This document shows, piece by piece, positions 1 to 8,496 of a stretch of 64,000 nt of DNA. Every line of letters begins with the position of its first letter. Position 1 is the first letter of the stretch. The notes beneath the pieces are model-generated. The model made no database searches. It worked only from the letters and a program-made list of their open reading frames with translations, and was not told the DNA's origin. Made by a program: the position numbers and the translations under genes. The stretch comes from Neorhizobium sp. SOG26 (GTDB taxonomy: Bacteria > Pseudomonadota > Alphaproteobacteria > Rhizobiales > Rhizobiaceae), in contig NZ_CP025513.1 in assembly GCF_003491345.1 (NCBI RefSeq), positions 124,001-188,000 of the forward strand. Reading direction: 5' to 3'.

Positions 1-539
1 GCGTTGTCCATCACCGCCGCCTCGCGAAAATCCTTCGGCACGCCATCGAAGAACTGCTTGTAGACGATGATGATGACCGGGTGGATGAGCTGCGGCAGCA
101 CGATGCCGCTCCATGTGTTGATAAGGCCGAGATCCGCCACCAGCTCGAAATGATTGATGATCAGGGTTTGCATCGGGACCATGAAGCTTGCCAGGATGAG
201 CCACCAGAGCATGCTCCGAAACGGAAACTTCAGCTGCGAGATGGCGTAGCCGCAGAAGAGCGACGAGCTGACTGTGAGCACGGTGACGGCCGCCGCGGTC
301 ACGATCGAGTTGATGTACCAACGGCCGATTTCCGTCTTAGTCAACGCAAATACATAGTGCGACAGCGTGGGGGTATCCGGCCACAGCTCGATATAGGGCC
401 GCACCACTTCGTCCTCCGGCTTCAGCGACGATACCACTGCCCAATAAAGCGGGAAGGCCCAGACCACGGCACACAACACGGTAATCACGGTGATGACGAG
501 GCCGATGTTGTTCAGCCGACGTGCGGTTGCTGCTGTCAT
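1..539 (-). CDS. Carbohydrate ABC transporter permease (MalG/UgpE-like), C-terminus cut by window edge
   Basis: Inner-membrane permease of a sugar importer. The reverse strand reads from an ATG at 539 for about 179 residues (start MTAATARRLNNIG) without a stop before the window edge. The visible part has an N-terminal membrane segment, a periplasmic loop with LSHYVF, further hydrophobic segments, and the binding-protein-dependent permease EAA-type motif (FREAAVMDNA) at the edge. Its ATG overlaps the stop of the upstream permease by four bases (ATGA), so the two are translationally coupled. The family assignment is firm from the EAA motif and context. The substrate is inferred to be an arabinose-containing sugar from the linked GH51 enzyme. 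Confidence 0.9.
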   Translation of the reverse strand, partial: MTAATARRLNNIGLVITVITVLCAVVWAFPLYWAVVSSLKPEDEVVRPYIELWPDTPTLSHYVFALTKTEIGRWYINSIVTAAAVTVLTVSSSLFCGYAISQLKFPFRSMLWWLILASFMVPMQTLIINHFELVADLGLINTWSGIVLPQLIHPVIIIVYKQFFDGVPKDFREAAVMDN

Positions 540-1423
540 CGTGATCGCCCTCCCGAAAGGCGCGTCAACTGGAAGTTCAACACCGACACGACGATGACGA
601 TAATGAACAGCACGACAGCCACGGCCGCTGCCCTGCCCCCCTGGTCTGACTGGAAGGCTCTCTGGAACACGTAATAAACCAGCACGACGTTGTCGTTCGG
701 GCGCCCCCCGGTCGAAAACAGATAGACCTGGTCGAAGATCTTGAGCTGGGAGATCAACTGGATCGTCAGCACCAGCGCAGTGATCGGCCACATCAGGGGC
801 CAGGTGATGCGGCGAAAGGTCGACCAGATGCCGGCATTGTCCAACGCCGCGGCTTCGTAGATCTCAGCTGGTATGGCGCGCAATCCCGCAAGGAACAAGA
901 GAATCGAAAAGCCGGCCGTCCACCAGATCGTGATCACACCCACCGCCGGCATGAACCACGCCGTCGACTTGAAGACCGGAATGCGCTGGATGCCGAGCAG
1001 GTCAAAGACATGCATCGCGATGCCGAACTGGAAGTTCAACGTCCAGTCCCAGAGGAGATAGACCACCGAGACCGGGAGAATATACGGCAGGAAGAACAGG
1101 GCGAGGATCGCGGCCTGAAGCCGCCCCCTAAGGCGATTGACGCCGAGCGCAATGGCGAACGCGATAAGGGTCCCCGGCACGACGGTGATGAGGACAAAGT
1201 ATGCCGTGTTCCAAACTGCGGTGTTGAACCTCCGGTCAGACGCGAGACGCGTGTAATTGTCGAAGCCGACATAATTTCCCCCGCCGATCAGCGGCGCATC
1301 CGTGAGGCTGATCATGAAGAGCTTGATCGTCGGGTAGACGAAGACAAGGCCATAGATGGCGACGAAAGGCGCGACAAGCGCCAGGGCGAAAAGCGTCTCC
1401 CTGCGCCGGTTTCTGAGCATCAT
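536..1423 (-). CDS. Carbohydrate ABC transporter permease (MalF/UgpA-like)
   Basis: Membrane-spanning permease, 295 residues, the usual length for this family. There is a hydrophobic N-terminal helix (residues about 10-35), about six membrane segments, and the cytoplasmic coupling motif EIYEAAALDNAG (about residues 187-198) that docks on the ATPase. It follows the binding-protein gene after a stem-loop and overlaps the next permease by four bases. Two adjacent ATG codons sit just behind a purine-rich GGAGG, so the start could be 1423 or 1420. No ATPase gene is visible in this operon; it may lie beyond the left edge or be shared. Confidence 0.92.
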   Translation of the reverse strand: MMLRNRRRETLFALALVAPFVAIYGLVFVYPTIKLFMISLTDAPLIGGGNYVGFDNYTRLASDRRFNTAVWNTAYFVLITVVPGTLIAFAIALGVNRLRGRLQAAILALFFLPYILPVSVVYLLWDWTLNFQFGIAMHVFDLLGIQRIPVFKSTAWFMPAVGVITIWWTAGFSILLFLAGLRAIPAEIYEAAALDNAGIWSTFRRITWPLMWPITALVLTIQLISQLKIFDQVYLFSTGGRPNDNVVLVYYVFQRAFQSDQGGRAAAVAVVLFIIVIVVSVLNFQLTRLSGGRSR

Positions 1424-1451
1424 CCTCCCCCCCCTGCATTCAAACGCGTAA

Positions 1452-1479
1452 GGCCCGGGTGACCCTGGTCGCCCGGGCC
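1452..1479 (-). promoter_or_regulatory. Intercistronic stem-loop between binding-protein and permease genes
   Basis: GGCCCGGG (1452-1459) pairs with CCCGGGCC (1472-1479), and the stem continues inward with GACC/GGTC. It sits 8 bases after the binding-protein stop and has no following T-run. A partial terminator or 3' mRNA-stabilising element that lets the binding protein be made in excess of the permeases is the usual explanation; that role is inferred. Confidence 0.65.
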
Positions 1480-1486
1480 AAGCTCG

Positions 1487-2761
1487 TCAAAGGTCCTCCA
1501 GACCAGCCTTGATCTCCTCGACTGCTTCTGCAGGCTCCATCTCGCCATTCAGCGTCGGCACGAAGAAGTTCGACATCACGTCGAAGATCGGCCCGGCGAT
1601 GCCAGCGAGTGGCGTCTTCGGGTCGAAGATCATGTTGGTGGTGAGCGAGGAGTAGGTCGCATTCGGCTCCATCGCCTTGTATTCCGCCGAATTGGTCACG
1701 GGACCATAGGCGGGAATATGTCCGGCGGTCGCCCAAAACAGCGAGTTCTTCGAGATCCAGCTCATGACCTCCAGCACGGCCGCGCGCTTTTCCGGGCTCA
1801 TCTCCTTGCCCTTGTTGGCCGGGATCGCGAAGCTGTGGCTGTCGGCATAGGTTGAAGGATGATCGAAGATCACCGGCAGTTCGACAGCACCCCAGTCGAA
1901 AAGCTTGCCGTTCTTGGCAAGGTCCGTCATCGTCGGGACCTCCCAGACGCCGTTGATCATCATCGCCGCCTCACCCGAGGTGAACAGCGCGACCGTTGCA
2001 GGATAGTCGGTATAGGTGGACTGCAGCCCCTCCTTGGTCCAGTCAGCCAGAACAGACAGCGCATTTTCGAGCTTCTTGGCGTTGTCGCCGGCAAGAAACT
2101 CCCCGTCTGTCATCAGTTCGCCGTCCTGCTGGCCCATGAACGAATAGATGGTGCGGAACATGAAGTTACCGTCGGCCGTCACAGAGCCGAGTGGGAACTT
2201 CACACCCGCCTCCTTCAGGGCCTTGAGTGTCGCGGTGAAGTTTTCGCGCGAGTCCATGCCCTTGGGCTTGCCGTCGTCGCCCAGTACGCCGGCCTTCTTC
2301 AGCAGGTCCTTGTTGTAGTAAAGCACGATCGGATGCGTATCGAGCGGCACGGCATATTGCTTGCCGTCGGAGGTCACCGCGTCCCAGGTGGCCGGCGCAT
2401 AGTCGGACTGCGACAGCCCCATCGTCTTCCAGTGATCGGCCGTGATTTCCTGCAGGATACCCTGCTTGACCGCGAGCGGGATACGGCTCGCATGATAGGT
2501 CATGATATCCGGCGCCTCTCCCACGGCAGCAGATGTCTGGACCTTCGCGTAGAAGGGCGTCCCCCATTCAAGCGTCGTTGCATCGATCTTGATCTTGCCT
2601 TGATGAGCTGCGTTGAAGTCTGAGATGAGCTGCTTCATGCGCACGCCATCACCGCCGCTCAGGAAGTCCCACCACGTCACGGTTTCCTCGGCATGGGCGG
2701 CGGAGGCCATGAGACTGCCCGCCACAAGCACCGCCTTTGTCAGTCTGAACCAATTCGGCAT
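1487..2761 (-). CDS. Carbohydrate ABC transporter substrate-binding protein (extracellular family 1)
   Basis: Periplasmic sugar-binding protein of about 424 residues. The start is placed at the ATG giving MPNWFRLTKAVLVAG, because a GGGAGG ribosome-binding site lies about 7 bases upstream and a signal peptide follows (cleavage near AAHAEE). A longer frame would start at 2800 but would bury the signal peptide. The mature part has the family-1 pattern: TVTWWDFLSGGDG at the start, a DTHPIVLYYNKDLLKKAG segment, and a hinge region GEAAMMINGVWEV. It lies between the arabinofuranosidase and two permeases, so it probably feeds arabino-oligosaccharide or arabinose uptake. Substrate specificity is inferred. 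Confidence 0.92.
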   Translation of the reverse strand: MPNWFRLTKAVLVAGSLMASAAHAEETVTWWDFLSGGDGVRMKQLISDFNAAHQGKIKIDATTLEWGTPFYAKVQTSAAVGEAPDIMTYHASRIPLAVKQGILQEITADHWKTMGLSQSDYAPATWDAVTSDGKQYAVPLDTHPIVLYYNKDLLKKAGVLGDDGKPKGMDSRENFTATLKALKEAGVKFPLGSVTADGNFMFRTIYSFMGQQDGELMTDGEFLAGDNAKKLENALSVLADWTKEGLQSTYTDYPATVALFTSGEAAMMINGVWEVPTMTDLAKNGKLFDWGAVELPVIFDHPSTYADSHSFAIPANKGKEMSPEKRAAVLEVMSWISKNSLFWATAGHIPAYGPVTNSAEYKAMEPNATYSSLTTNMIFDPKTPLAGIAGPIFDVMSNFFVPTLNGEMEPAEAVEEIKAGLEDL

Positions 2762-2809
2762 GTCACTTTCCTCCCTAGACAGGCGGGATTTCACCGCCAC
2801 CGATTGATC

Positions 2810-4318
2810 TTACAGTTGGATCCTGATCATGGAATACGAGTACGGCGGAACCGACAAACGAACGTCGTTGCCTTCCACCACCGCATCCGTCGTCTTGCGC
2901 GGAGCGACGTTGTCCGGATTGTCCTTGGTATTGCGCGCCTCCAGATCATCATGCTTGATCAGCGTGTGTTCAACGCTCCTGATGTTTCCGAAGCGCTCTA
3001 CGCAAAGCTTGATGTTCGCCGACTCGGACCCGTGGCGGTTGATGGCGAAGAAGGTGAGCGTTCCTGCATCGCCGTCATGAACACCGGCAATATCGAGGTA
3101 AGGGACAGCATCCGCGACATCGGCCGTGTAGCTCGCGCAGTCCACATCAAGCTGTAGCGCAGTCCCCCGCCCATAACGAGACGCCAGATGAAATGGATGG
3201 TAGATCGTCTGCCGCCAGGAGGCGCCACCCGGCTCGGTCATGATTGGCGCGATCACGTTGACCAATTGCGCGATGCAGGCCACCCGCACGATGTCCGACC
3301 GGCGGATGAAGGTGTTGATGATACAACCGACCTGCAGCACATCCTCGAAATTGTAAATGTCCTCAAGCAGCACCGGAGCATGCGGCCAATCCCATTCGCG
3401 CATGCGCTTCGCGTCGTTCTTGCGCTCGTGATACCAGACGTTCCACTCATCAAAGGAGATCTTGACGTCTCGCTTCGAACGCTTGCCCGCCTTCACGAAG
3501 TCGATGACGCCGCTGACGGTGCCGATGTAGCGATCGAGCTTCTCAGGCAGGGCCAGGAATTCCGAGGTCTTCTTCTCGTAGTTCTCAAAATACATGTGCA
3601 ACGAGATGTAATCGACCTGGTCGTAGGTCGCATCGAGAACGGTCGCTTCCCACTGGGGATAGGTCGCCATGTCGGAGTGGGAGGATCCGCAGACGACAAG
3701 CTCAAGCTTGTCATCGAAGGCGCGGATGGCCTTGGCTGTTTCGTTCGCCAGGTGACCGTATTCGGCAGCGCTTTTGTGGCCGACCTGCCAGGGGCCATCC
3801 ATCTCATTGCCGAGGCACCAGAGCTTGACGTTCCACGGCTGCGCGCGGCCATTCTGGCGACGCAGGTCGGACCATTGGCTGCCACCGGGATGATTTACAT
3901 ATTCCACGAAGTTGCGCGCGGCATCCAGGCCACGCGATCCGAGATTGACCGCCAGCATCATCTCCGTGCCGGCAGCCTCAGCCCATTCGGCAAATTCATG
4001 TATGCCAACCTGGTTGGATTCGGATGTACGCCAGGCGAGGTCCAGGCGGGTCGGGCGGCTTTCCTTCGGGCCGATTCCATCTTCCCAATTGTAGGCTGAG
4101 ACGAAATTGCCGCCGGGGTACCGGCAGACGGGCGTGTCGAGTTCGCGAACGAGGTCAATCACATCCTGCCGCATGCCGTTCGGGAGCGCTGTCGGATGAT
4201 CGGGCTCGTAGATGCCAGTGTAGATCGCACGTCCTAGATGCTCGAGAAACGACCCGTAGAGGCGCTTGTCGATATCCGCGATTGTATAACGCGCATGCGC
4301 AGTAACCCGAGCGTCCAA
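2810..4318 (-). CDS. abfA: Alpha-L-arabinofuranosidase, glycoside hydrolase family 51
   Basis: Retaining exo-enzyme that removes terminal L-arabinofuranose from arabinan or arabinoxylan fragments. It has 502 residues, typical for bacterial GH51. Visible signatures are YGSFLEHLGRAIY near residue 21, CRYPGGNF at 65-72, the acid/base glutamate E172 in CLGNEMDG, and the nucleophile E291 in SFDEWNVWY, followed by a C-terminal beta-sandwich. There is no signal peptide, so it acts on imported oligosaccharides in the cytoplasm. The start codon is TTG (4318) with GGAGAGGG just upstream; no ATG fits. It is the first gene of the operon that continues with the sugar-binding protein and permeases. Confidence 0.95.
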   Translation of the reverse strand: MDARVTAHARYTIADIDKRLYGSFLEHLGRAIYTGIYEPDHPTALPNGMRQDVIDLVRELDTPVCRYPGGNFVSAYNWEDGIGPKESRPTRLDLAWRTSESNQVGIHEFAEWAEAAGTEMMLAVNLGSRGLDAARNFVEYVNHPGGSQWSDLRRQNGRAQPWNVKLWCLGNEMDGPWQVGHKSAAEYGHLANETAKAIRAFDDKLELVVCGSSHSDMATYPQWEATVLDATYDQVDYISLHMYFENYEKKTSEFLALPEKLDRYIGTVSGVIDFVKAGKRSKRDVKISFDEWNVWYHERKNDAKRMREWDWPHAPVLLEDIYNFEDVLQVGCIINTFIRRSDIVRVACIAQLVNVIAPIMTEPGGASWRQTIYHPFHLASRYGRGTALQLDVDCASYTADVADAVPYLDIAGVHDGDAGTLTFFAINRHGSESANIKLCVERFGNIRSVEHTLIKHDDLEARNTKDNPDNVAPRKTTDAVVEGNDVRLSVPPYSYSMIRIQL

Positions 4319-4348
4319 AGCCCTCTCCTCCCGAGGCCATATCCATCT

Positions 4349-4367
4349 ATTCGGTTTGTATCCGAAT
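4349..4367. promoter_or_regulatory. Candidate operator, inverted repeat ATTCGG-N7-CCGAAT
   Basis: A perfect 6-base inverted repeat with a 7-base spacer, in an AT-richer stretch about 30 bases upstream of the arabinofuranosidase TTG start. It lies between that gene and the ArsR-like regulator gene. Position and symmetry fit an operator for the neighbouring regulator or for a sugar-responsive repressor. The assignment is inferred from position only. Confidence 0.4.
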
Positions 4368-4419
4368 TGTTGGTATATGAGCCCGAACCGGCAGGGCGCG
4401 TCAAGTCAGTCTATGATCT

Positions 4420-5343
4420 CTAGACCTGAATGCGAAGCACGATATCCTGGCCGTAGTTCCCGAAGCCGCTGCCGAAAATGTTGATGCCGCCGGGATGTTC
4501 GGCATCGTCCTTTACCCCGATGCGCATCCGGATCGAACGATGCTGGTCCAGGTGTAGGTCATCGAGAGTGACGTTCGAAATCTTCATGCCGTCGACGAAA
4601 CTGCCCTGTCCGTTGATGCGCCAGTTCTTCAGCATTCCGTATTGCGATCCGGCCAGCTTCCACCAATCCGGGGTAAAGTTACCGCGTTTGTCGCCATAGT
4701 CGCCGGGAGACGTCCATGTGCCGATCTCGATGCCGTTGACCTGAAGAAAGATGTCTGACGGCCAGTTGGCGGATGTTCCCGGCACCTCGGAGCTCAATTC
4801 CATCGCGAACTCGATTGCCTTGGGCCTTGCTTTCTTCAGCAGGGTATTGTTGGGAAACTGGTATTCAACAAAGCCAGTATTGAACCACAGAAGGCCCGCC
4901 TTCATGCGGTTCGGATCAAGGAAGGTGTCCGGAACATCGAGTAAGCCGATGACACCATCCCTCGAGCACATCCCGCACGGGCCGGAGACTTCAAATTCGG
5001 TATAGAGACCCAGAGGCATGGACACGGTGATCGCTTCCGCCAACCGATCGGTGACTGGTTCCGAAAACGAGATGAGGATCTCGCGGAACGCCGAATAACA
5101 AAGCTTCTGGCTGCCCTTCTTGGCGCGCTGACCCTCGGTGTAGATCAGGCCGCAATCCTCGAGCACTTTAAGATTGATCGACGCGGTCGACTGCGGGAGC
5201 TTCAGCTCTTCGGCGATCTCATTGACATTCTTCGGGCCACTCGTGCGCAGGAGCTTCAGCATCATGACGCGGACATCGCTAGCCAGGCCCTTGATGAGGT
5301 CTTGCCGCTCAATCGGATCAATCACCAGTACCTTGTCAGCCAT
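4420..5343 (-). CDS. ArsR-type winged-helix regulator with a C-terminal ligand-binding-like domain
   Basis: Transcription factor of 307 residues. Residues about 15-95 form an ArsR-like winged helix: LASDVRVMMLKLL, then NVNEIAEELKLPQSTASINLKVLEDCGLI with the recognition helix, then a wing with KGSQKLCY. The remaining 200 residues are rich in W, G, N and F (for example DIFLQVNGIEIGTWTSPGDYG) and predict a beta-rich domain, which is far longer than classical 100-residue ArsR metal sensors. I recognise this architecture as a sugar-catabolism regulator type common in Rhizobiales, but the ligand is unknown. It lies upstream of the arabinofuranosidase/ABC operon on the same strand and is the likely local regulator. 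Confidence 0.85.
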   Translation of the reverse strand: MADKVLVIDPIERQDLIKGLASDVRVMMLKLLRTSGPKNVNEIAEELKLPQSTASINLKVLEDCGLIYTEGQRAKKGSQKLCYSAFREILISFSEPVTDRLAEAITVSMPLGLYTEFEVSGPCGMCSRDGVIGLLDVPDTFLDPNRMKAGLLWFNTGFVEYQFPNNTLLKKARPKAIEFAMELSSEVPGTSANWPSDIFLQVNGIEIGTWTSPGDYGDKRGNFTPDWWKLAGSQYGMLKNWRINGQGSFVDGMKISNVTLDDLHLDQHRSIRMRIGVKDDAEHPGGINIFGSGFGNYGQDIVLRIQV

Positions 5344-5368
5344 CTTGTCCCCACGCCGCTCGCTCCTT

Positions 5369-5389
5369 CATATCAGAGATTGCGATATG
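5369..5389. promoter_or_regulatory. Candidate operator, CATATC-N9-GATATG
   Basis: A 6-base inverted repeat about 25 bases upstream of the ArsR-like regulator start at 5343. It is suitably placed for autoregulation. The half-sites differ from the repeat at 4349-4367, so one protein binding both is not evident. Low confidence. Confidence 0.3.
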
Positions 5390-5467
5390 GTGACAACAAG
5401 GGCTGTGAGAGGTGCTGCCACGCCACTCGGCAGGCGGACGAGCGGGAACCCGCTCCCGCAAATGCGG

Positions 5468-6622
5468 CTACCAGTTGGTGAATGATCCATCCGTCCGGCG
5501 AAGATGCGGCGGCTCTGAATACTCAAATGGCATCTTCTGAAGCTCTGCCTCGTCGACTTCGATGCCCAATCCCGGCGCATCGGGAACGACATAGAAAGCG
5601 CCATCCACCTCGATCTGTTTCGGGAACAGTGTCCGGTTGTCAAAGCCCCAATGTTGTTCTGCAGGGCTTTGCCGGCATTCGAGCCAGCCGAAGTTTGCGA
5701 CCGCCGCGCCAAGATGGACCGAGGCGGCGGTACAGATCGGCCCTAGCGGATTGTGCGGCATCAGGTCGATGTAATGCGCCTCGCACCAGCCAGCAACCTT
5801 CATCGCTTCGGTGAAACCACCGACGTTGCAGATGTCGATCCGGCAGAACTGCATGATGTCACGTTCCACGTAAGGCAGGAACTGCCACTTGGACGAAAAC
5901 TCTTCGCCGATTGCAAAGGGGACATCAGTCATCCGGCGGAGCGCCTCGTAGGCCGTGGGCGTCTCGTCTCGAATCCCCTCCTCGAGGAAGTCGATCGTCC
6001 CCTTCGGCATTTTCTGGCAGAAAGAGGCCGCTTCAGCGACGCTGAGGCGATGGTGGTATTCAACGCCCAGTGTCATGGCATGACCGACTTCTGCACGCGC
6101 CTTGGTCACCCATTCCGCCGTGGTTGCGATCGAGTCGCGAGGTTCGAAGTGGTCTAGGTTCTCCTGCCCCGTTGCAATGAATCGAACGCAGTTCCAACCC
6201 GCTTCTTTCAGCATCACCGTCTGCTGGATCATTTGCTCGCCGGGCTCCGCCGAAGTGGTGGCGAAAGCCGGCACAAGGTCACGCTGCTTGCCGCCAAGCA
6301 GTTGATAAACCGGAACACCAAGCGCTTTGCCCTTGATATCGTGGAAGGCGATGTCGAGCGCGGCTATCGCCGCGGCAAGAACCCGCCCGCCCTCGAAATA
6401 CTGACTGCGGTACATTTCCTGCCACAGGGCGCCACAACGCATCGGATCCCTGCCGAGCAAGAACTGCGCGTAATGATCCAGCGCACCGGCCACAGCCTTC
6501 TCACGATAGGAAAGGCCTGACTCGCCCCAGCCATGGATGCCGCTGTCTGTCTCCACCTTGACGACAAGCTGGTTTCTCGCGCCCACGCGAGCGATGTACG
6601 GTTTGATTGCAGTGATTTTCAT
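5468..6622 (-). CDS. Mandelate racemase/muconate lactonizing family sugar-acid dehydratase (galactonate dehydratase-like)
   Basis: Enolase-superfamily enzyme of 384 residues that would abstract the proton alpha to a carboxylate and eliminate water from an aldonate or similar sugar acid. The capping domain occupies residues about 1-125 and the barrel follows. Metal-ligand and base positions are visible: E188-Y-H190 (most relatives have Asp-x-His here), E214/E215 in FLEEG, E240/E241 in IGEEF, and the second base H290 in MPHNPLGP. The overall pattern is closest to galactonate dehydratase. It is the last gene of a TRAP-transporter operon, 27 bases after the large permease, which fits uptake and dehydration of the same sugar acid. 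The exact substrate cannot be read from sequence. Confidence 0.88.
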   Translation of the reverse strand: MKITAIKPYIARVGARNQLVVKVETDSGIHGWGESGLSYREKAVAGALDHYAQFLLGRDPMRCGALWQEMYRSQYFEGGRVLAAAIAALDIAFHDIKGKALGVPVYQLLGGKQRDLVPAFATTSAEPGEQMIQQTVMLKEAGWNCVRFIATGQENLDHFEPRDSIATTAEWVTKARAEVGHAMTLGVEYHHRLSVAEAASFCQKMPKGTIDFLEEGIRDETPTAYEALRRMTDVPFAIGEEFSSKWQFLPYVERDIMQFCRIDICNVGGFTEAMKVAGWCEAHYIDLMPHNPLGPICTAASVHLGAAVANFGWLECRQSPAEQHWGFDNRTLFPKQIEVDGAFYVVPDAPGLGIEVDEAELQKMPFEYSEPPHLRRTDGSFTNW

Positions 6623-6649
6623 TCGTTCATCCGAGAGTATGAAAAGGCG

Positions 6650-7921
6650 TCAGCGCAGCAAGTTCGGCAGCCAGGTCGACAATGACGGGAAAAGTATAAG
6701 GAGCAGGATGACGCCGATCTCTGCGAGGATGAACGGCATCAGATCCCGCATCAGCGGGGTCATGCGGATGTTCCCGATCTTCATCAGGATGAAGAGCACG
6801 ACACCAACGGGAGGCGTGATGAGCCCCATGGCAAGCGACAGGATGATCACCATCGAAGCTTGGATCGGGTCGATGCCAAGCTGAATGATGGTCGGCATAA
6901 CCAGCGGCACGAAGATCAACAATGCCGCGCCGATATCCAGGAACATTCCAAGAAACAGCATCAAAAGCATGACGCCGAGCAGGAACAGCATTGGGCTGCT
7001 CTGGAAATAGGGAGCGATCGCCTTCACCACACCCCCGATCCCCAGAAGGTTGAGTGCATAGGAGAGGATCGATGCTGCGGCGACCAGAAGATAGATCGTG
7101 GCGCTGCCGCGCGCTGATATGACAAGAGCATCCCAGAGATCGCGTAGAGTGATAGACCGGAACAGGAAGAGGCCAAGCAGGGCGGCAACGAAGACCGCGA
7201 TCCCTCCCCCCTCGGTGGCGGTGAACGCTCCGGTGACCATCCCCCCGACGATGATGAACGGCAGCAGCATGACCGCCGTGCCCTCGATCAACAGCCTTGG
7301 AAGATCCTCGCGCTTGACCGTCACGATCGACTTTGGAAGTCCGCTTCGTACCGACTTGATGAGGATGACCACCGCACACGCTACGCCAAAGAGCACACCC
7401 GGTATTACGCCCGCCACGAAAAGATCAACGACTGAGAGGCCGGTCACCGCCGCCATGATGATCGCCAGGCCAGACGGCGGGATGATCGGCCCGATGATCG
7501 AGGACGCGGCGGTAACGGCTGCGGAATACGGCTTCGTATATCCCTCCTTCGGCATGACCGTCATGAAGAAGCGGCCAAGCGCACTGGCATCAGCGACGGC
7601 CGAGCCCGACACTCCGGCAAACAAGACCGAGGTGCCGACGTTGGTATACGCGGTGCCTCCCGGCAGGCGACCGGTAAAGATGGAAGAAAGATAGATAAGC
7701 CGGGTCGTGATGCCGCTGCGGTTCATGATCTCCGCAGCCAAAATATAGAACGGCATAGCGAGGAAGACGAAGCTGTCTACCCCCGCGAAGAAGCGTGTGA
7801 TGATGACCTGCAGAGGGATGCCAGCCAGCCAGACCCCGAGCGTGCCCCCAAGGCCCAACGCCATTGCAATCGGGACACCGCCCAGCAACAGCACCATCGA
7901 AAGGATTGCAACCCAAAGCAT
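6650..7921 (-). CDS. TRAP transporter large permease subunit (DctM family)
   Basis: Sodium-driven C4/sugar-acid type TRAP permease, 423 residues. It has about 12 hydrophobic segments and family motifs: IPMALGLGG-type N-terminus, TSVLFAGVSGSAVADASALG (about residues 92-111), IIPPSGLAIIMAA (about 142-154) and a C-terminal GLITPPVGVVLF. The start ATG at 7921 has GAGGA at good spacing. It lies between the small permease and the dehydratase on the same strand. It works with the small permease and the periplasmic binding protein to import a carboxylated substrate, probably a hexonate or uronate. Confidence 0.95.
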   Translation of the reverse strand: MLWVAILSMVLLLGGVPIAMALGLGGTLGVWLAGIPLQVIITRFFAGVDSFVFLAMPFYILAAEIMNRSGITTRLIYLSSIFTGRLPGGTAYTNVGTSVLFAGVSGSAVADASALGRFFMTVMPKEGYTKPYSAAVTAASSIIGPIIPPSGLAIIMAAVTGLSVVDLFVAGVIPGVLFGVACAVVILIKSVRSGLPKSIVTVKREDLPRLLIEGTAVMLLPFIIVGGMVTGAFTATEGGGIAVFVAALLGLFLFRSITLRDLWDALVISARGSATIYLLVAAASILSYALNLLGIGGVVKAIAPYFQSSPMLFLLGVMLLMLFLGMFLDIGAALLIFVPLVMPTIIQLGIDPIQASMVIILSLAMGLITPPVGVVLFILMKIGNIRMTPLMRDLMPFILAEIGVILLLILFPSLSTWLPNLLR

Positions 7922-7954
7922 TTTCAGTCCTCGGAGGGGATTAAATTCGCGGCG

Positions 7955-8434
7955 TCACTCGGCCTCTTCGATGCCGAATCCCGAGATCCAGCACAGCACG
8001 ATCTGGACAAGGATCAGCACGGAGCCAACCGGGATCGCCATATAAGGAACGATCATGGGCATGCCTGACGCCGCAGCATTCTGGGCGGCATTCCGCATTG
8101 CAGCCGACCAGCCATAGTAAGCGAGCAGGACGAACAGAACGCCACCAACAGCGTAGAGCGCGCCGCGAACGGCGTGCCGGAACTTCGGCGACACGATGTC
8201 CTGGAGACCTTCGACTGCCATATGCTCAAGGCGGTAGACCGCAGTCACACTGCCCAGCATCATCAGCCACATCATGATGTACCGCATGGTCTCTTCGCCC
8301 CAACTCAGCGACGTTCCCAAGAGGTACCGTCCACCGACCTGCGTGAAATTGATAAGACACACCACAAGCAGGATGGCCGCCGCGATGATTTCACAACCTC
8401 GGGCGAGGCCACGGGAAATGTCGGAGATCTTCAT
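7955..8434 (-). CDS. TRAP transporter small permease subunit (DctQ family)
   Basis: Four-helix membrane protein of about 159 residues when started at the ATG giving MKISDISRG (8434). A longer frame reaches 8485 but runs through the stem-loop region described separately. It has hydrophobic helices at about residues 12-32, 45-65, 85-105 and 125-145, and the SWGEETMRYIMMWLMMLGS motif typical of DctQ. It bridges the binding protein and the large permease in the complex. The gap to the large permease is 33 bases and to the binding-protein gene 62 bases. Confidence 0.93.
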   Translation of the reverse strand: MKISDISRGLARGCEIIAAAILLVVCLINFTQVGGRYLLGTSLSWGEETMRYIMMWLMMLGSVTAVYRLEHMAVEGLQDIVSPKFRHAVRGALYAVGGVLFVLLAYYGWSAAMRNAAQNAAASGMPMIVPYMAIPVGSVLILVQIVLCWISGFGIEEAE

Positions 8435-8448
8435 GTTCAGGGATCCAA

Positions 8449-8483
8449 CAAGAAAAAAGGATGTGCCGTCATGATGGCGGCAC
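8449..8483 (-). terminator. Intercistronic attenuator-like hairpin in the TRAP operon
   Basis: On the minus strand GTGCCG pairs with CGGCAC (8483-8478 and 8468-8463), and a run of six T residues (8458-8453) follows after a short gap. It lies between the binding-protein stop (8497) and the small-permease start (8434). A leaky terminator here would raise the ratio of binding protein to permease; this role is inferred. Confidence 0.55.
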
Positions 8484-8496
8484 ACCCTGACGGTCG

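Noticed and set aside
5440..5455. GAGCGGG-AA-CCCGCTC palindrome after the dehydratase gene
   Set aside because: The loop is too short for a normal terminator and no T-run follows; it may be chance in GC-rich sequence.
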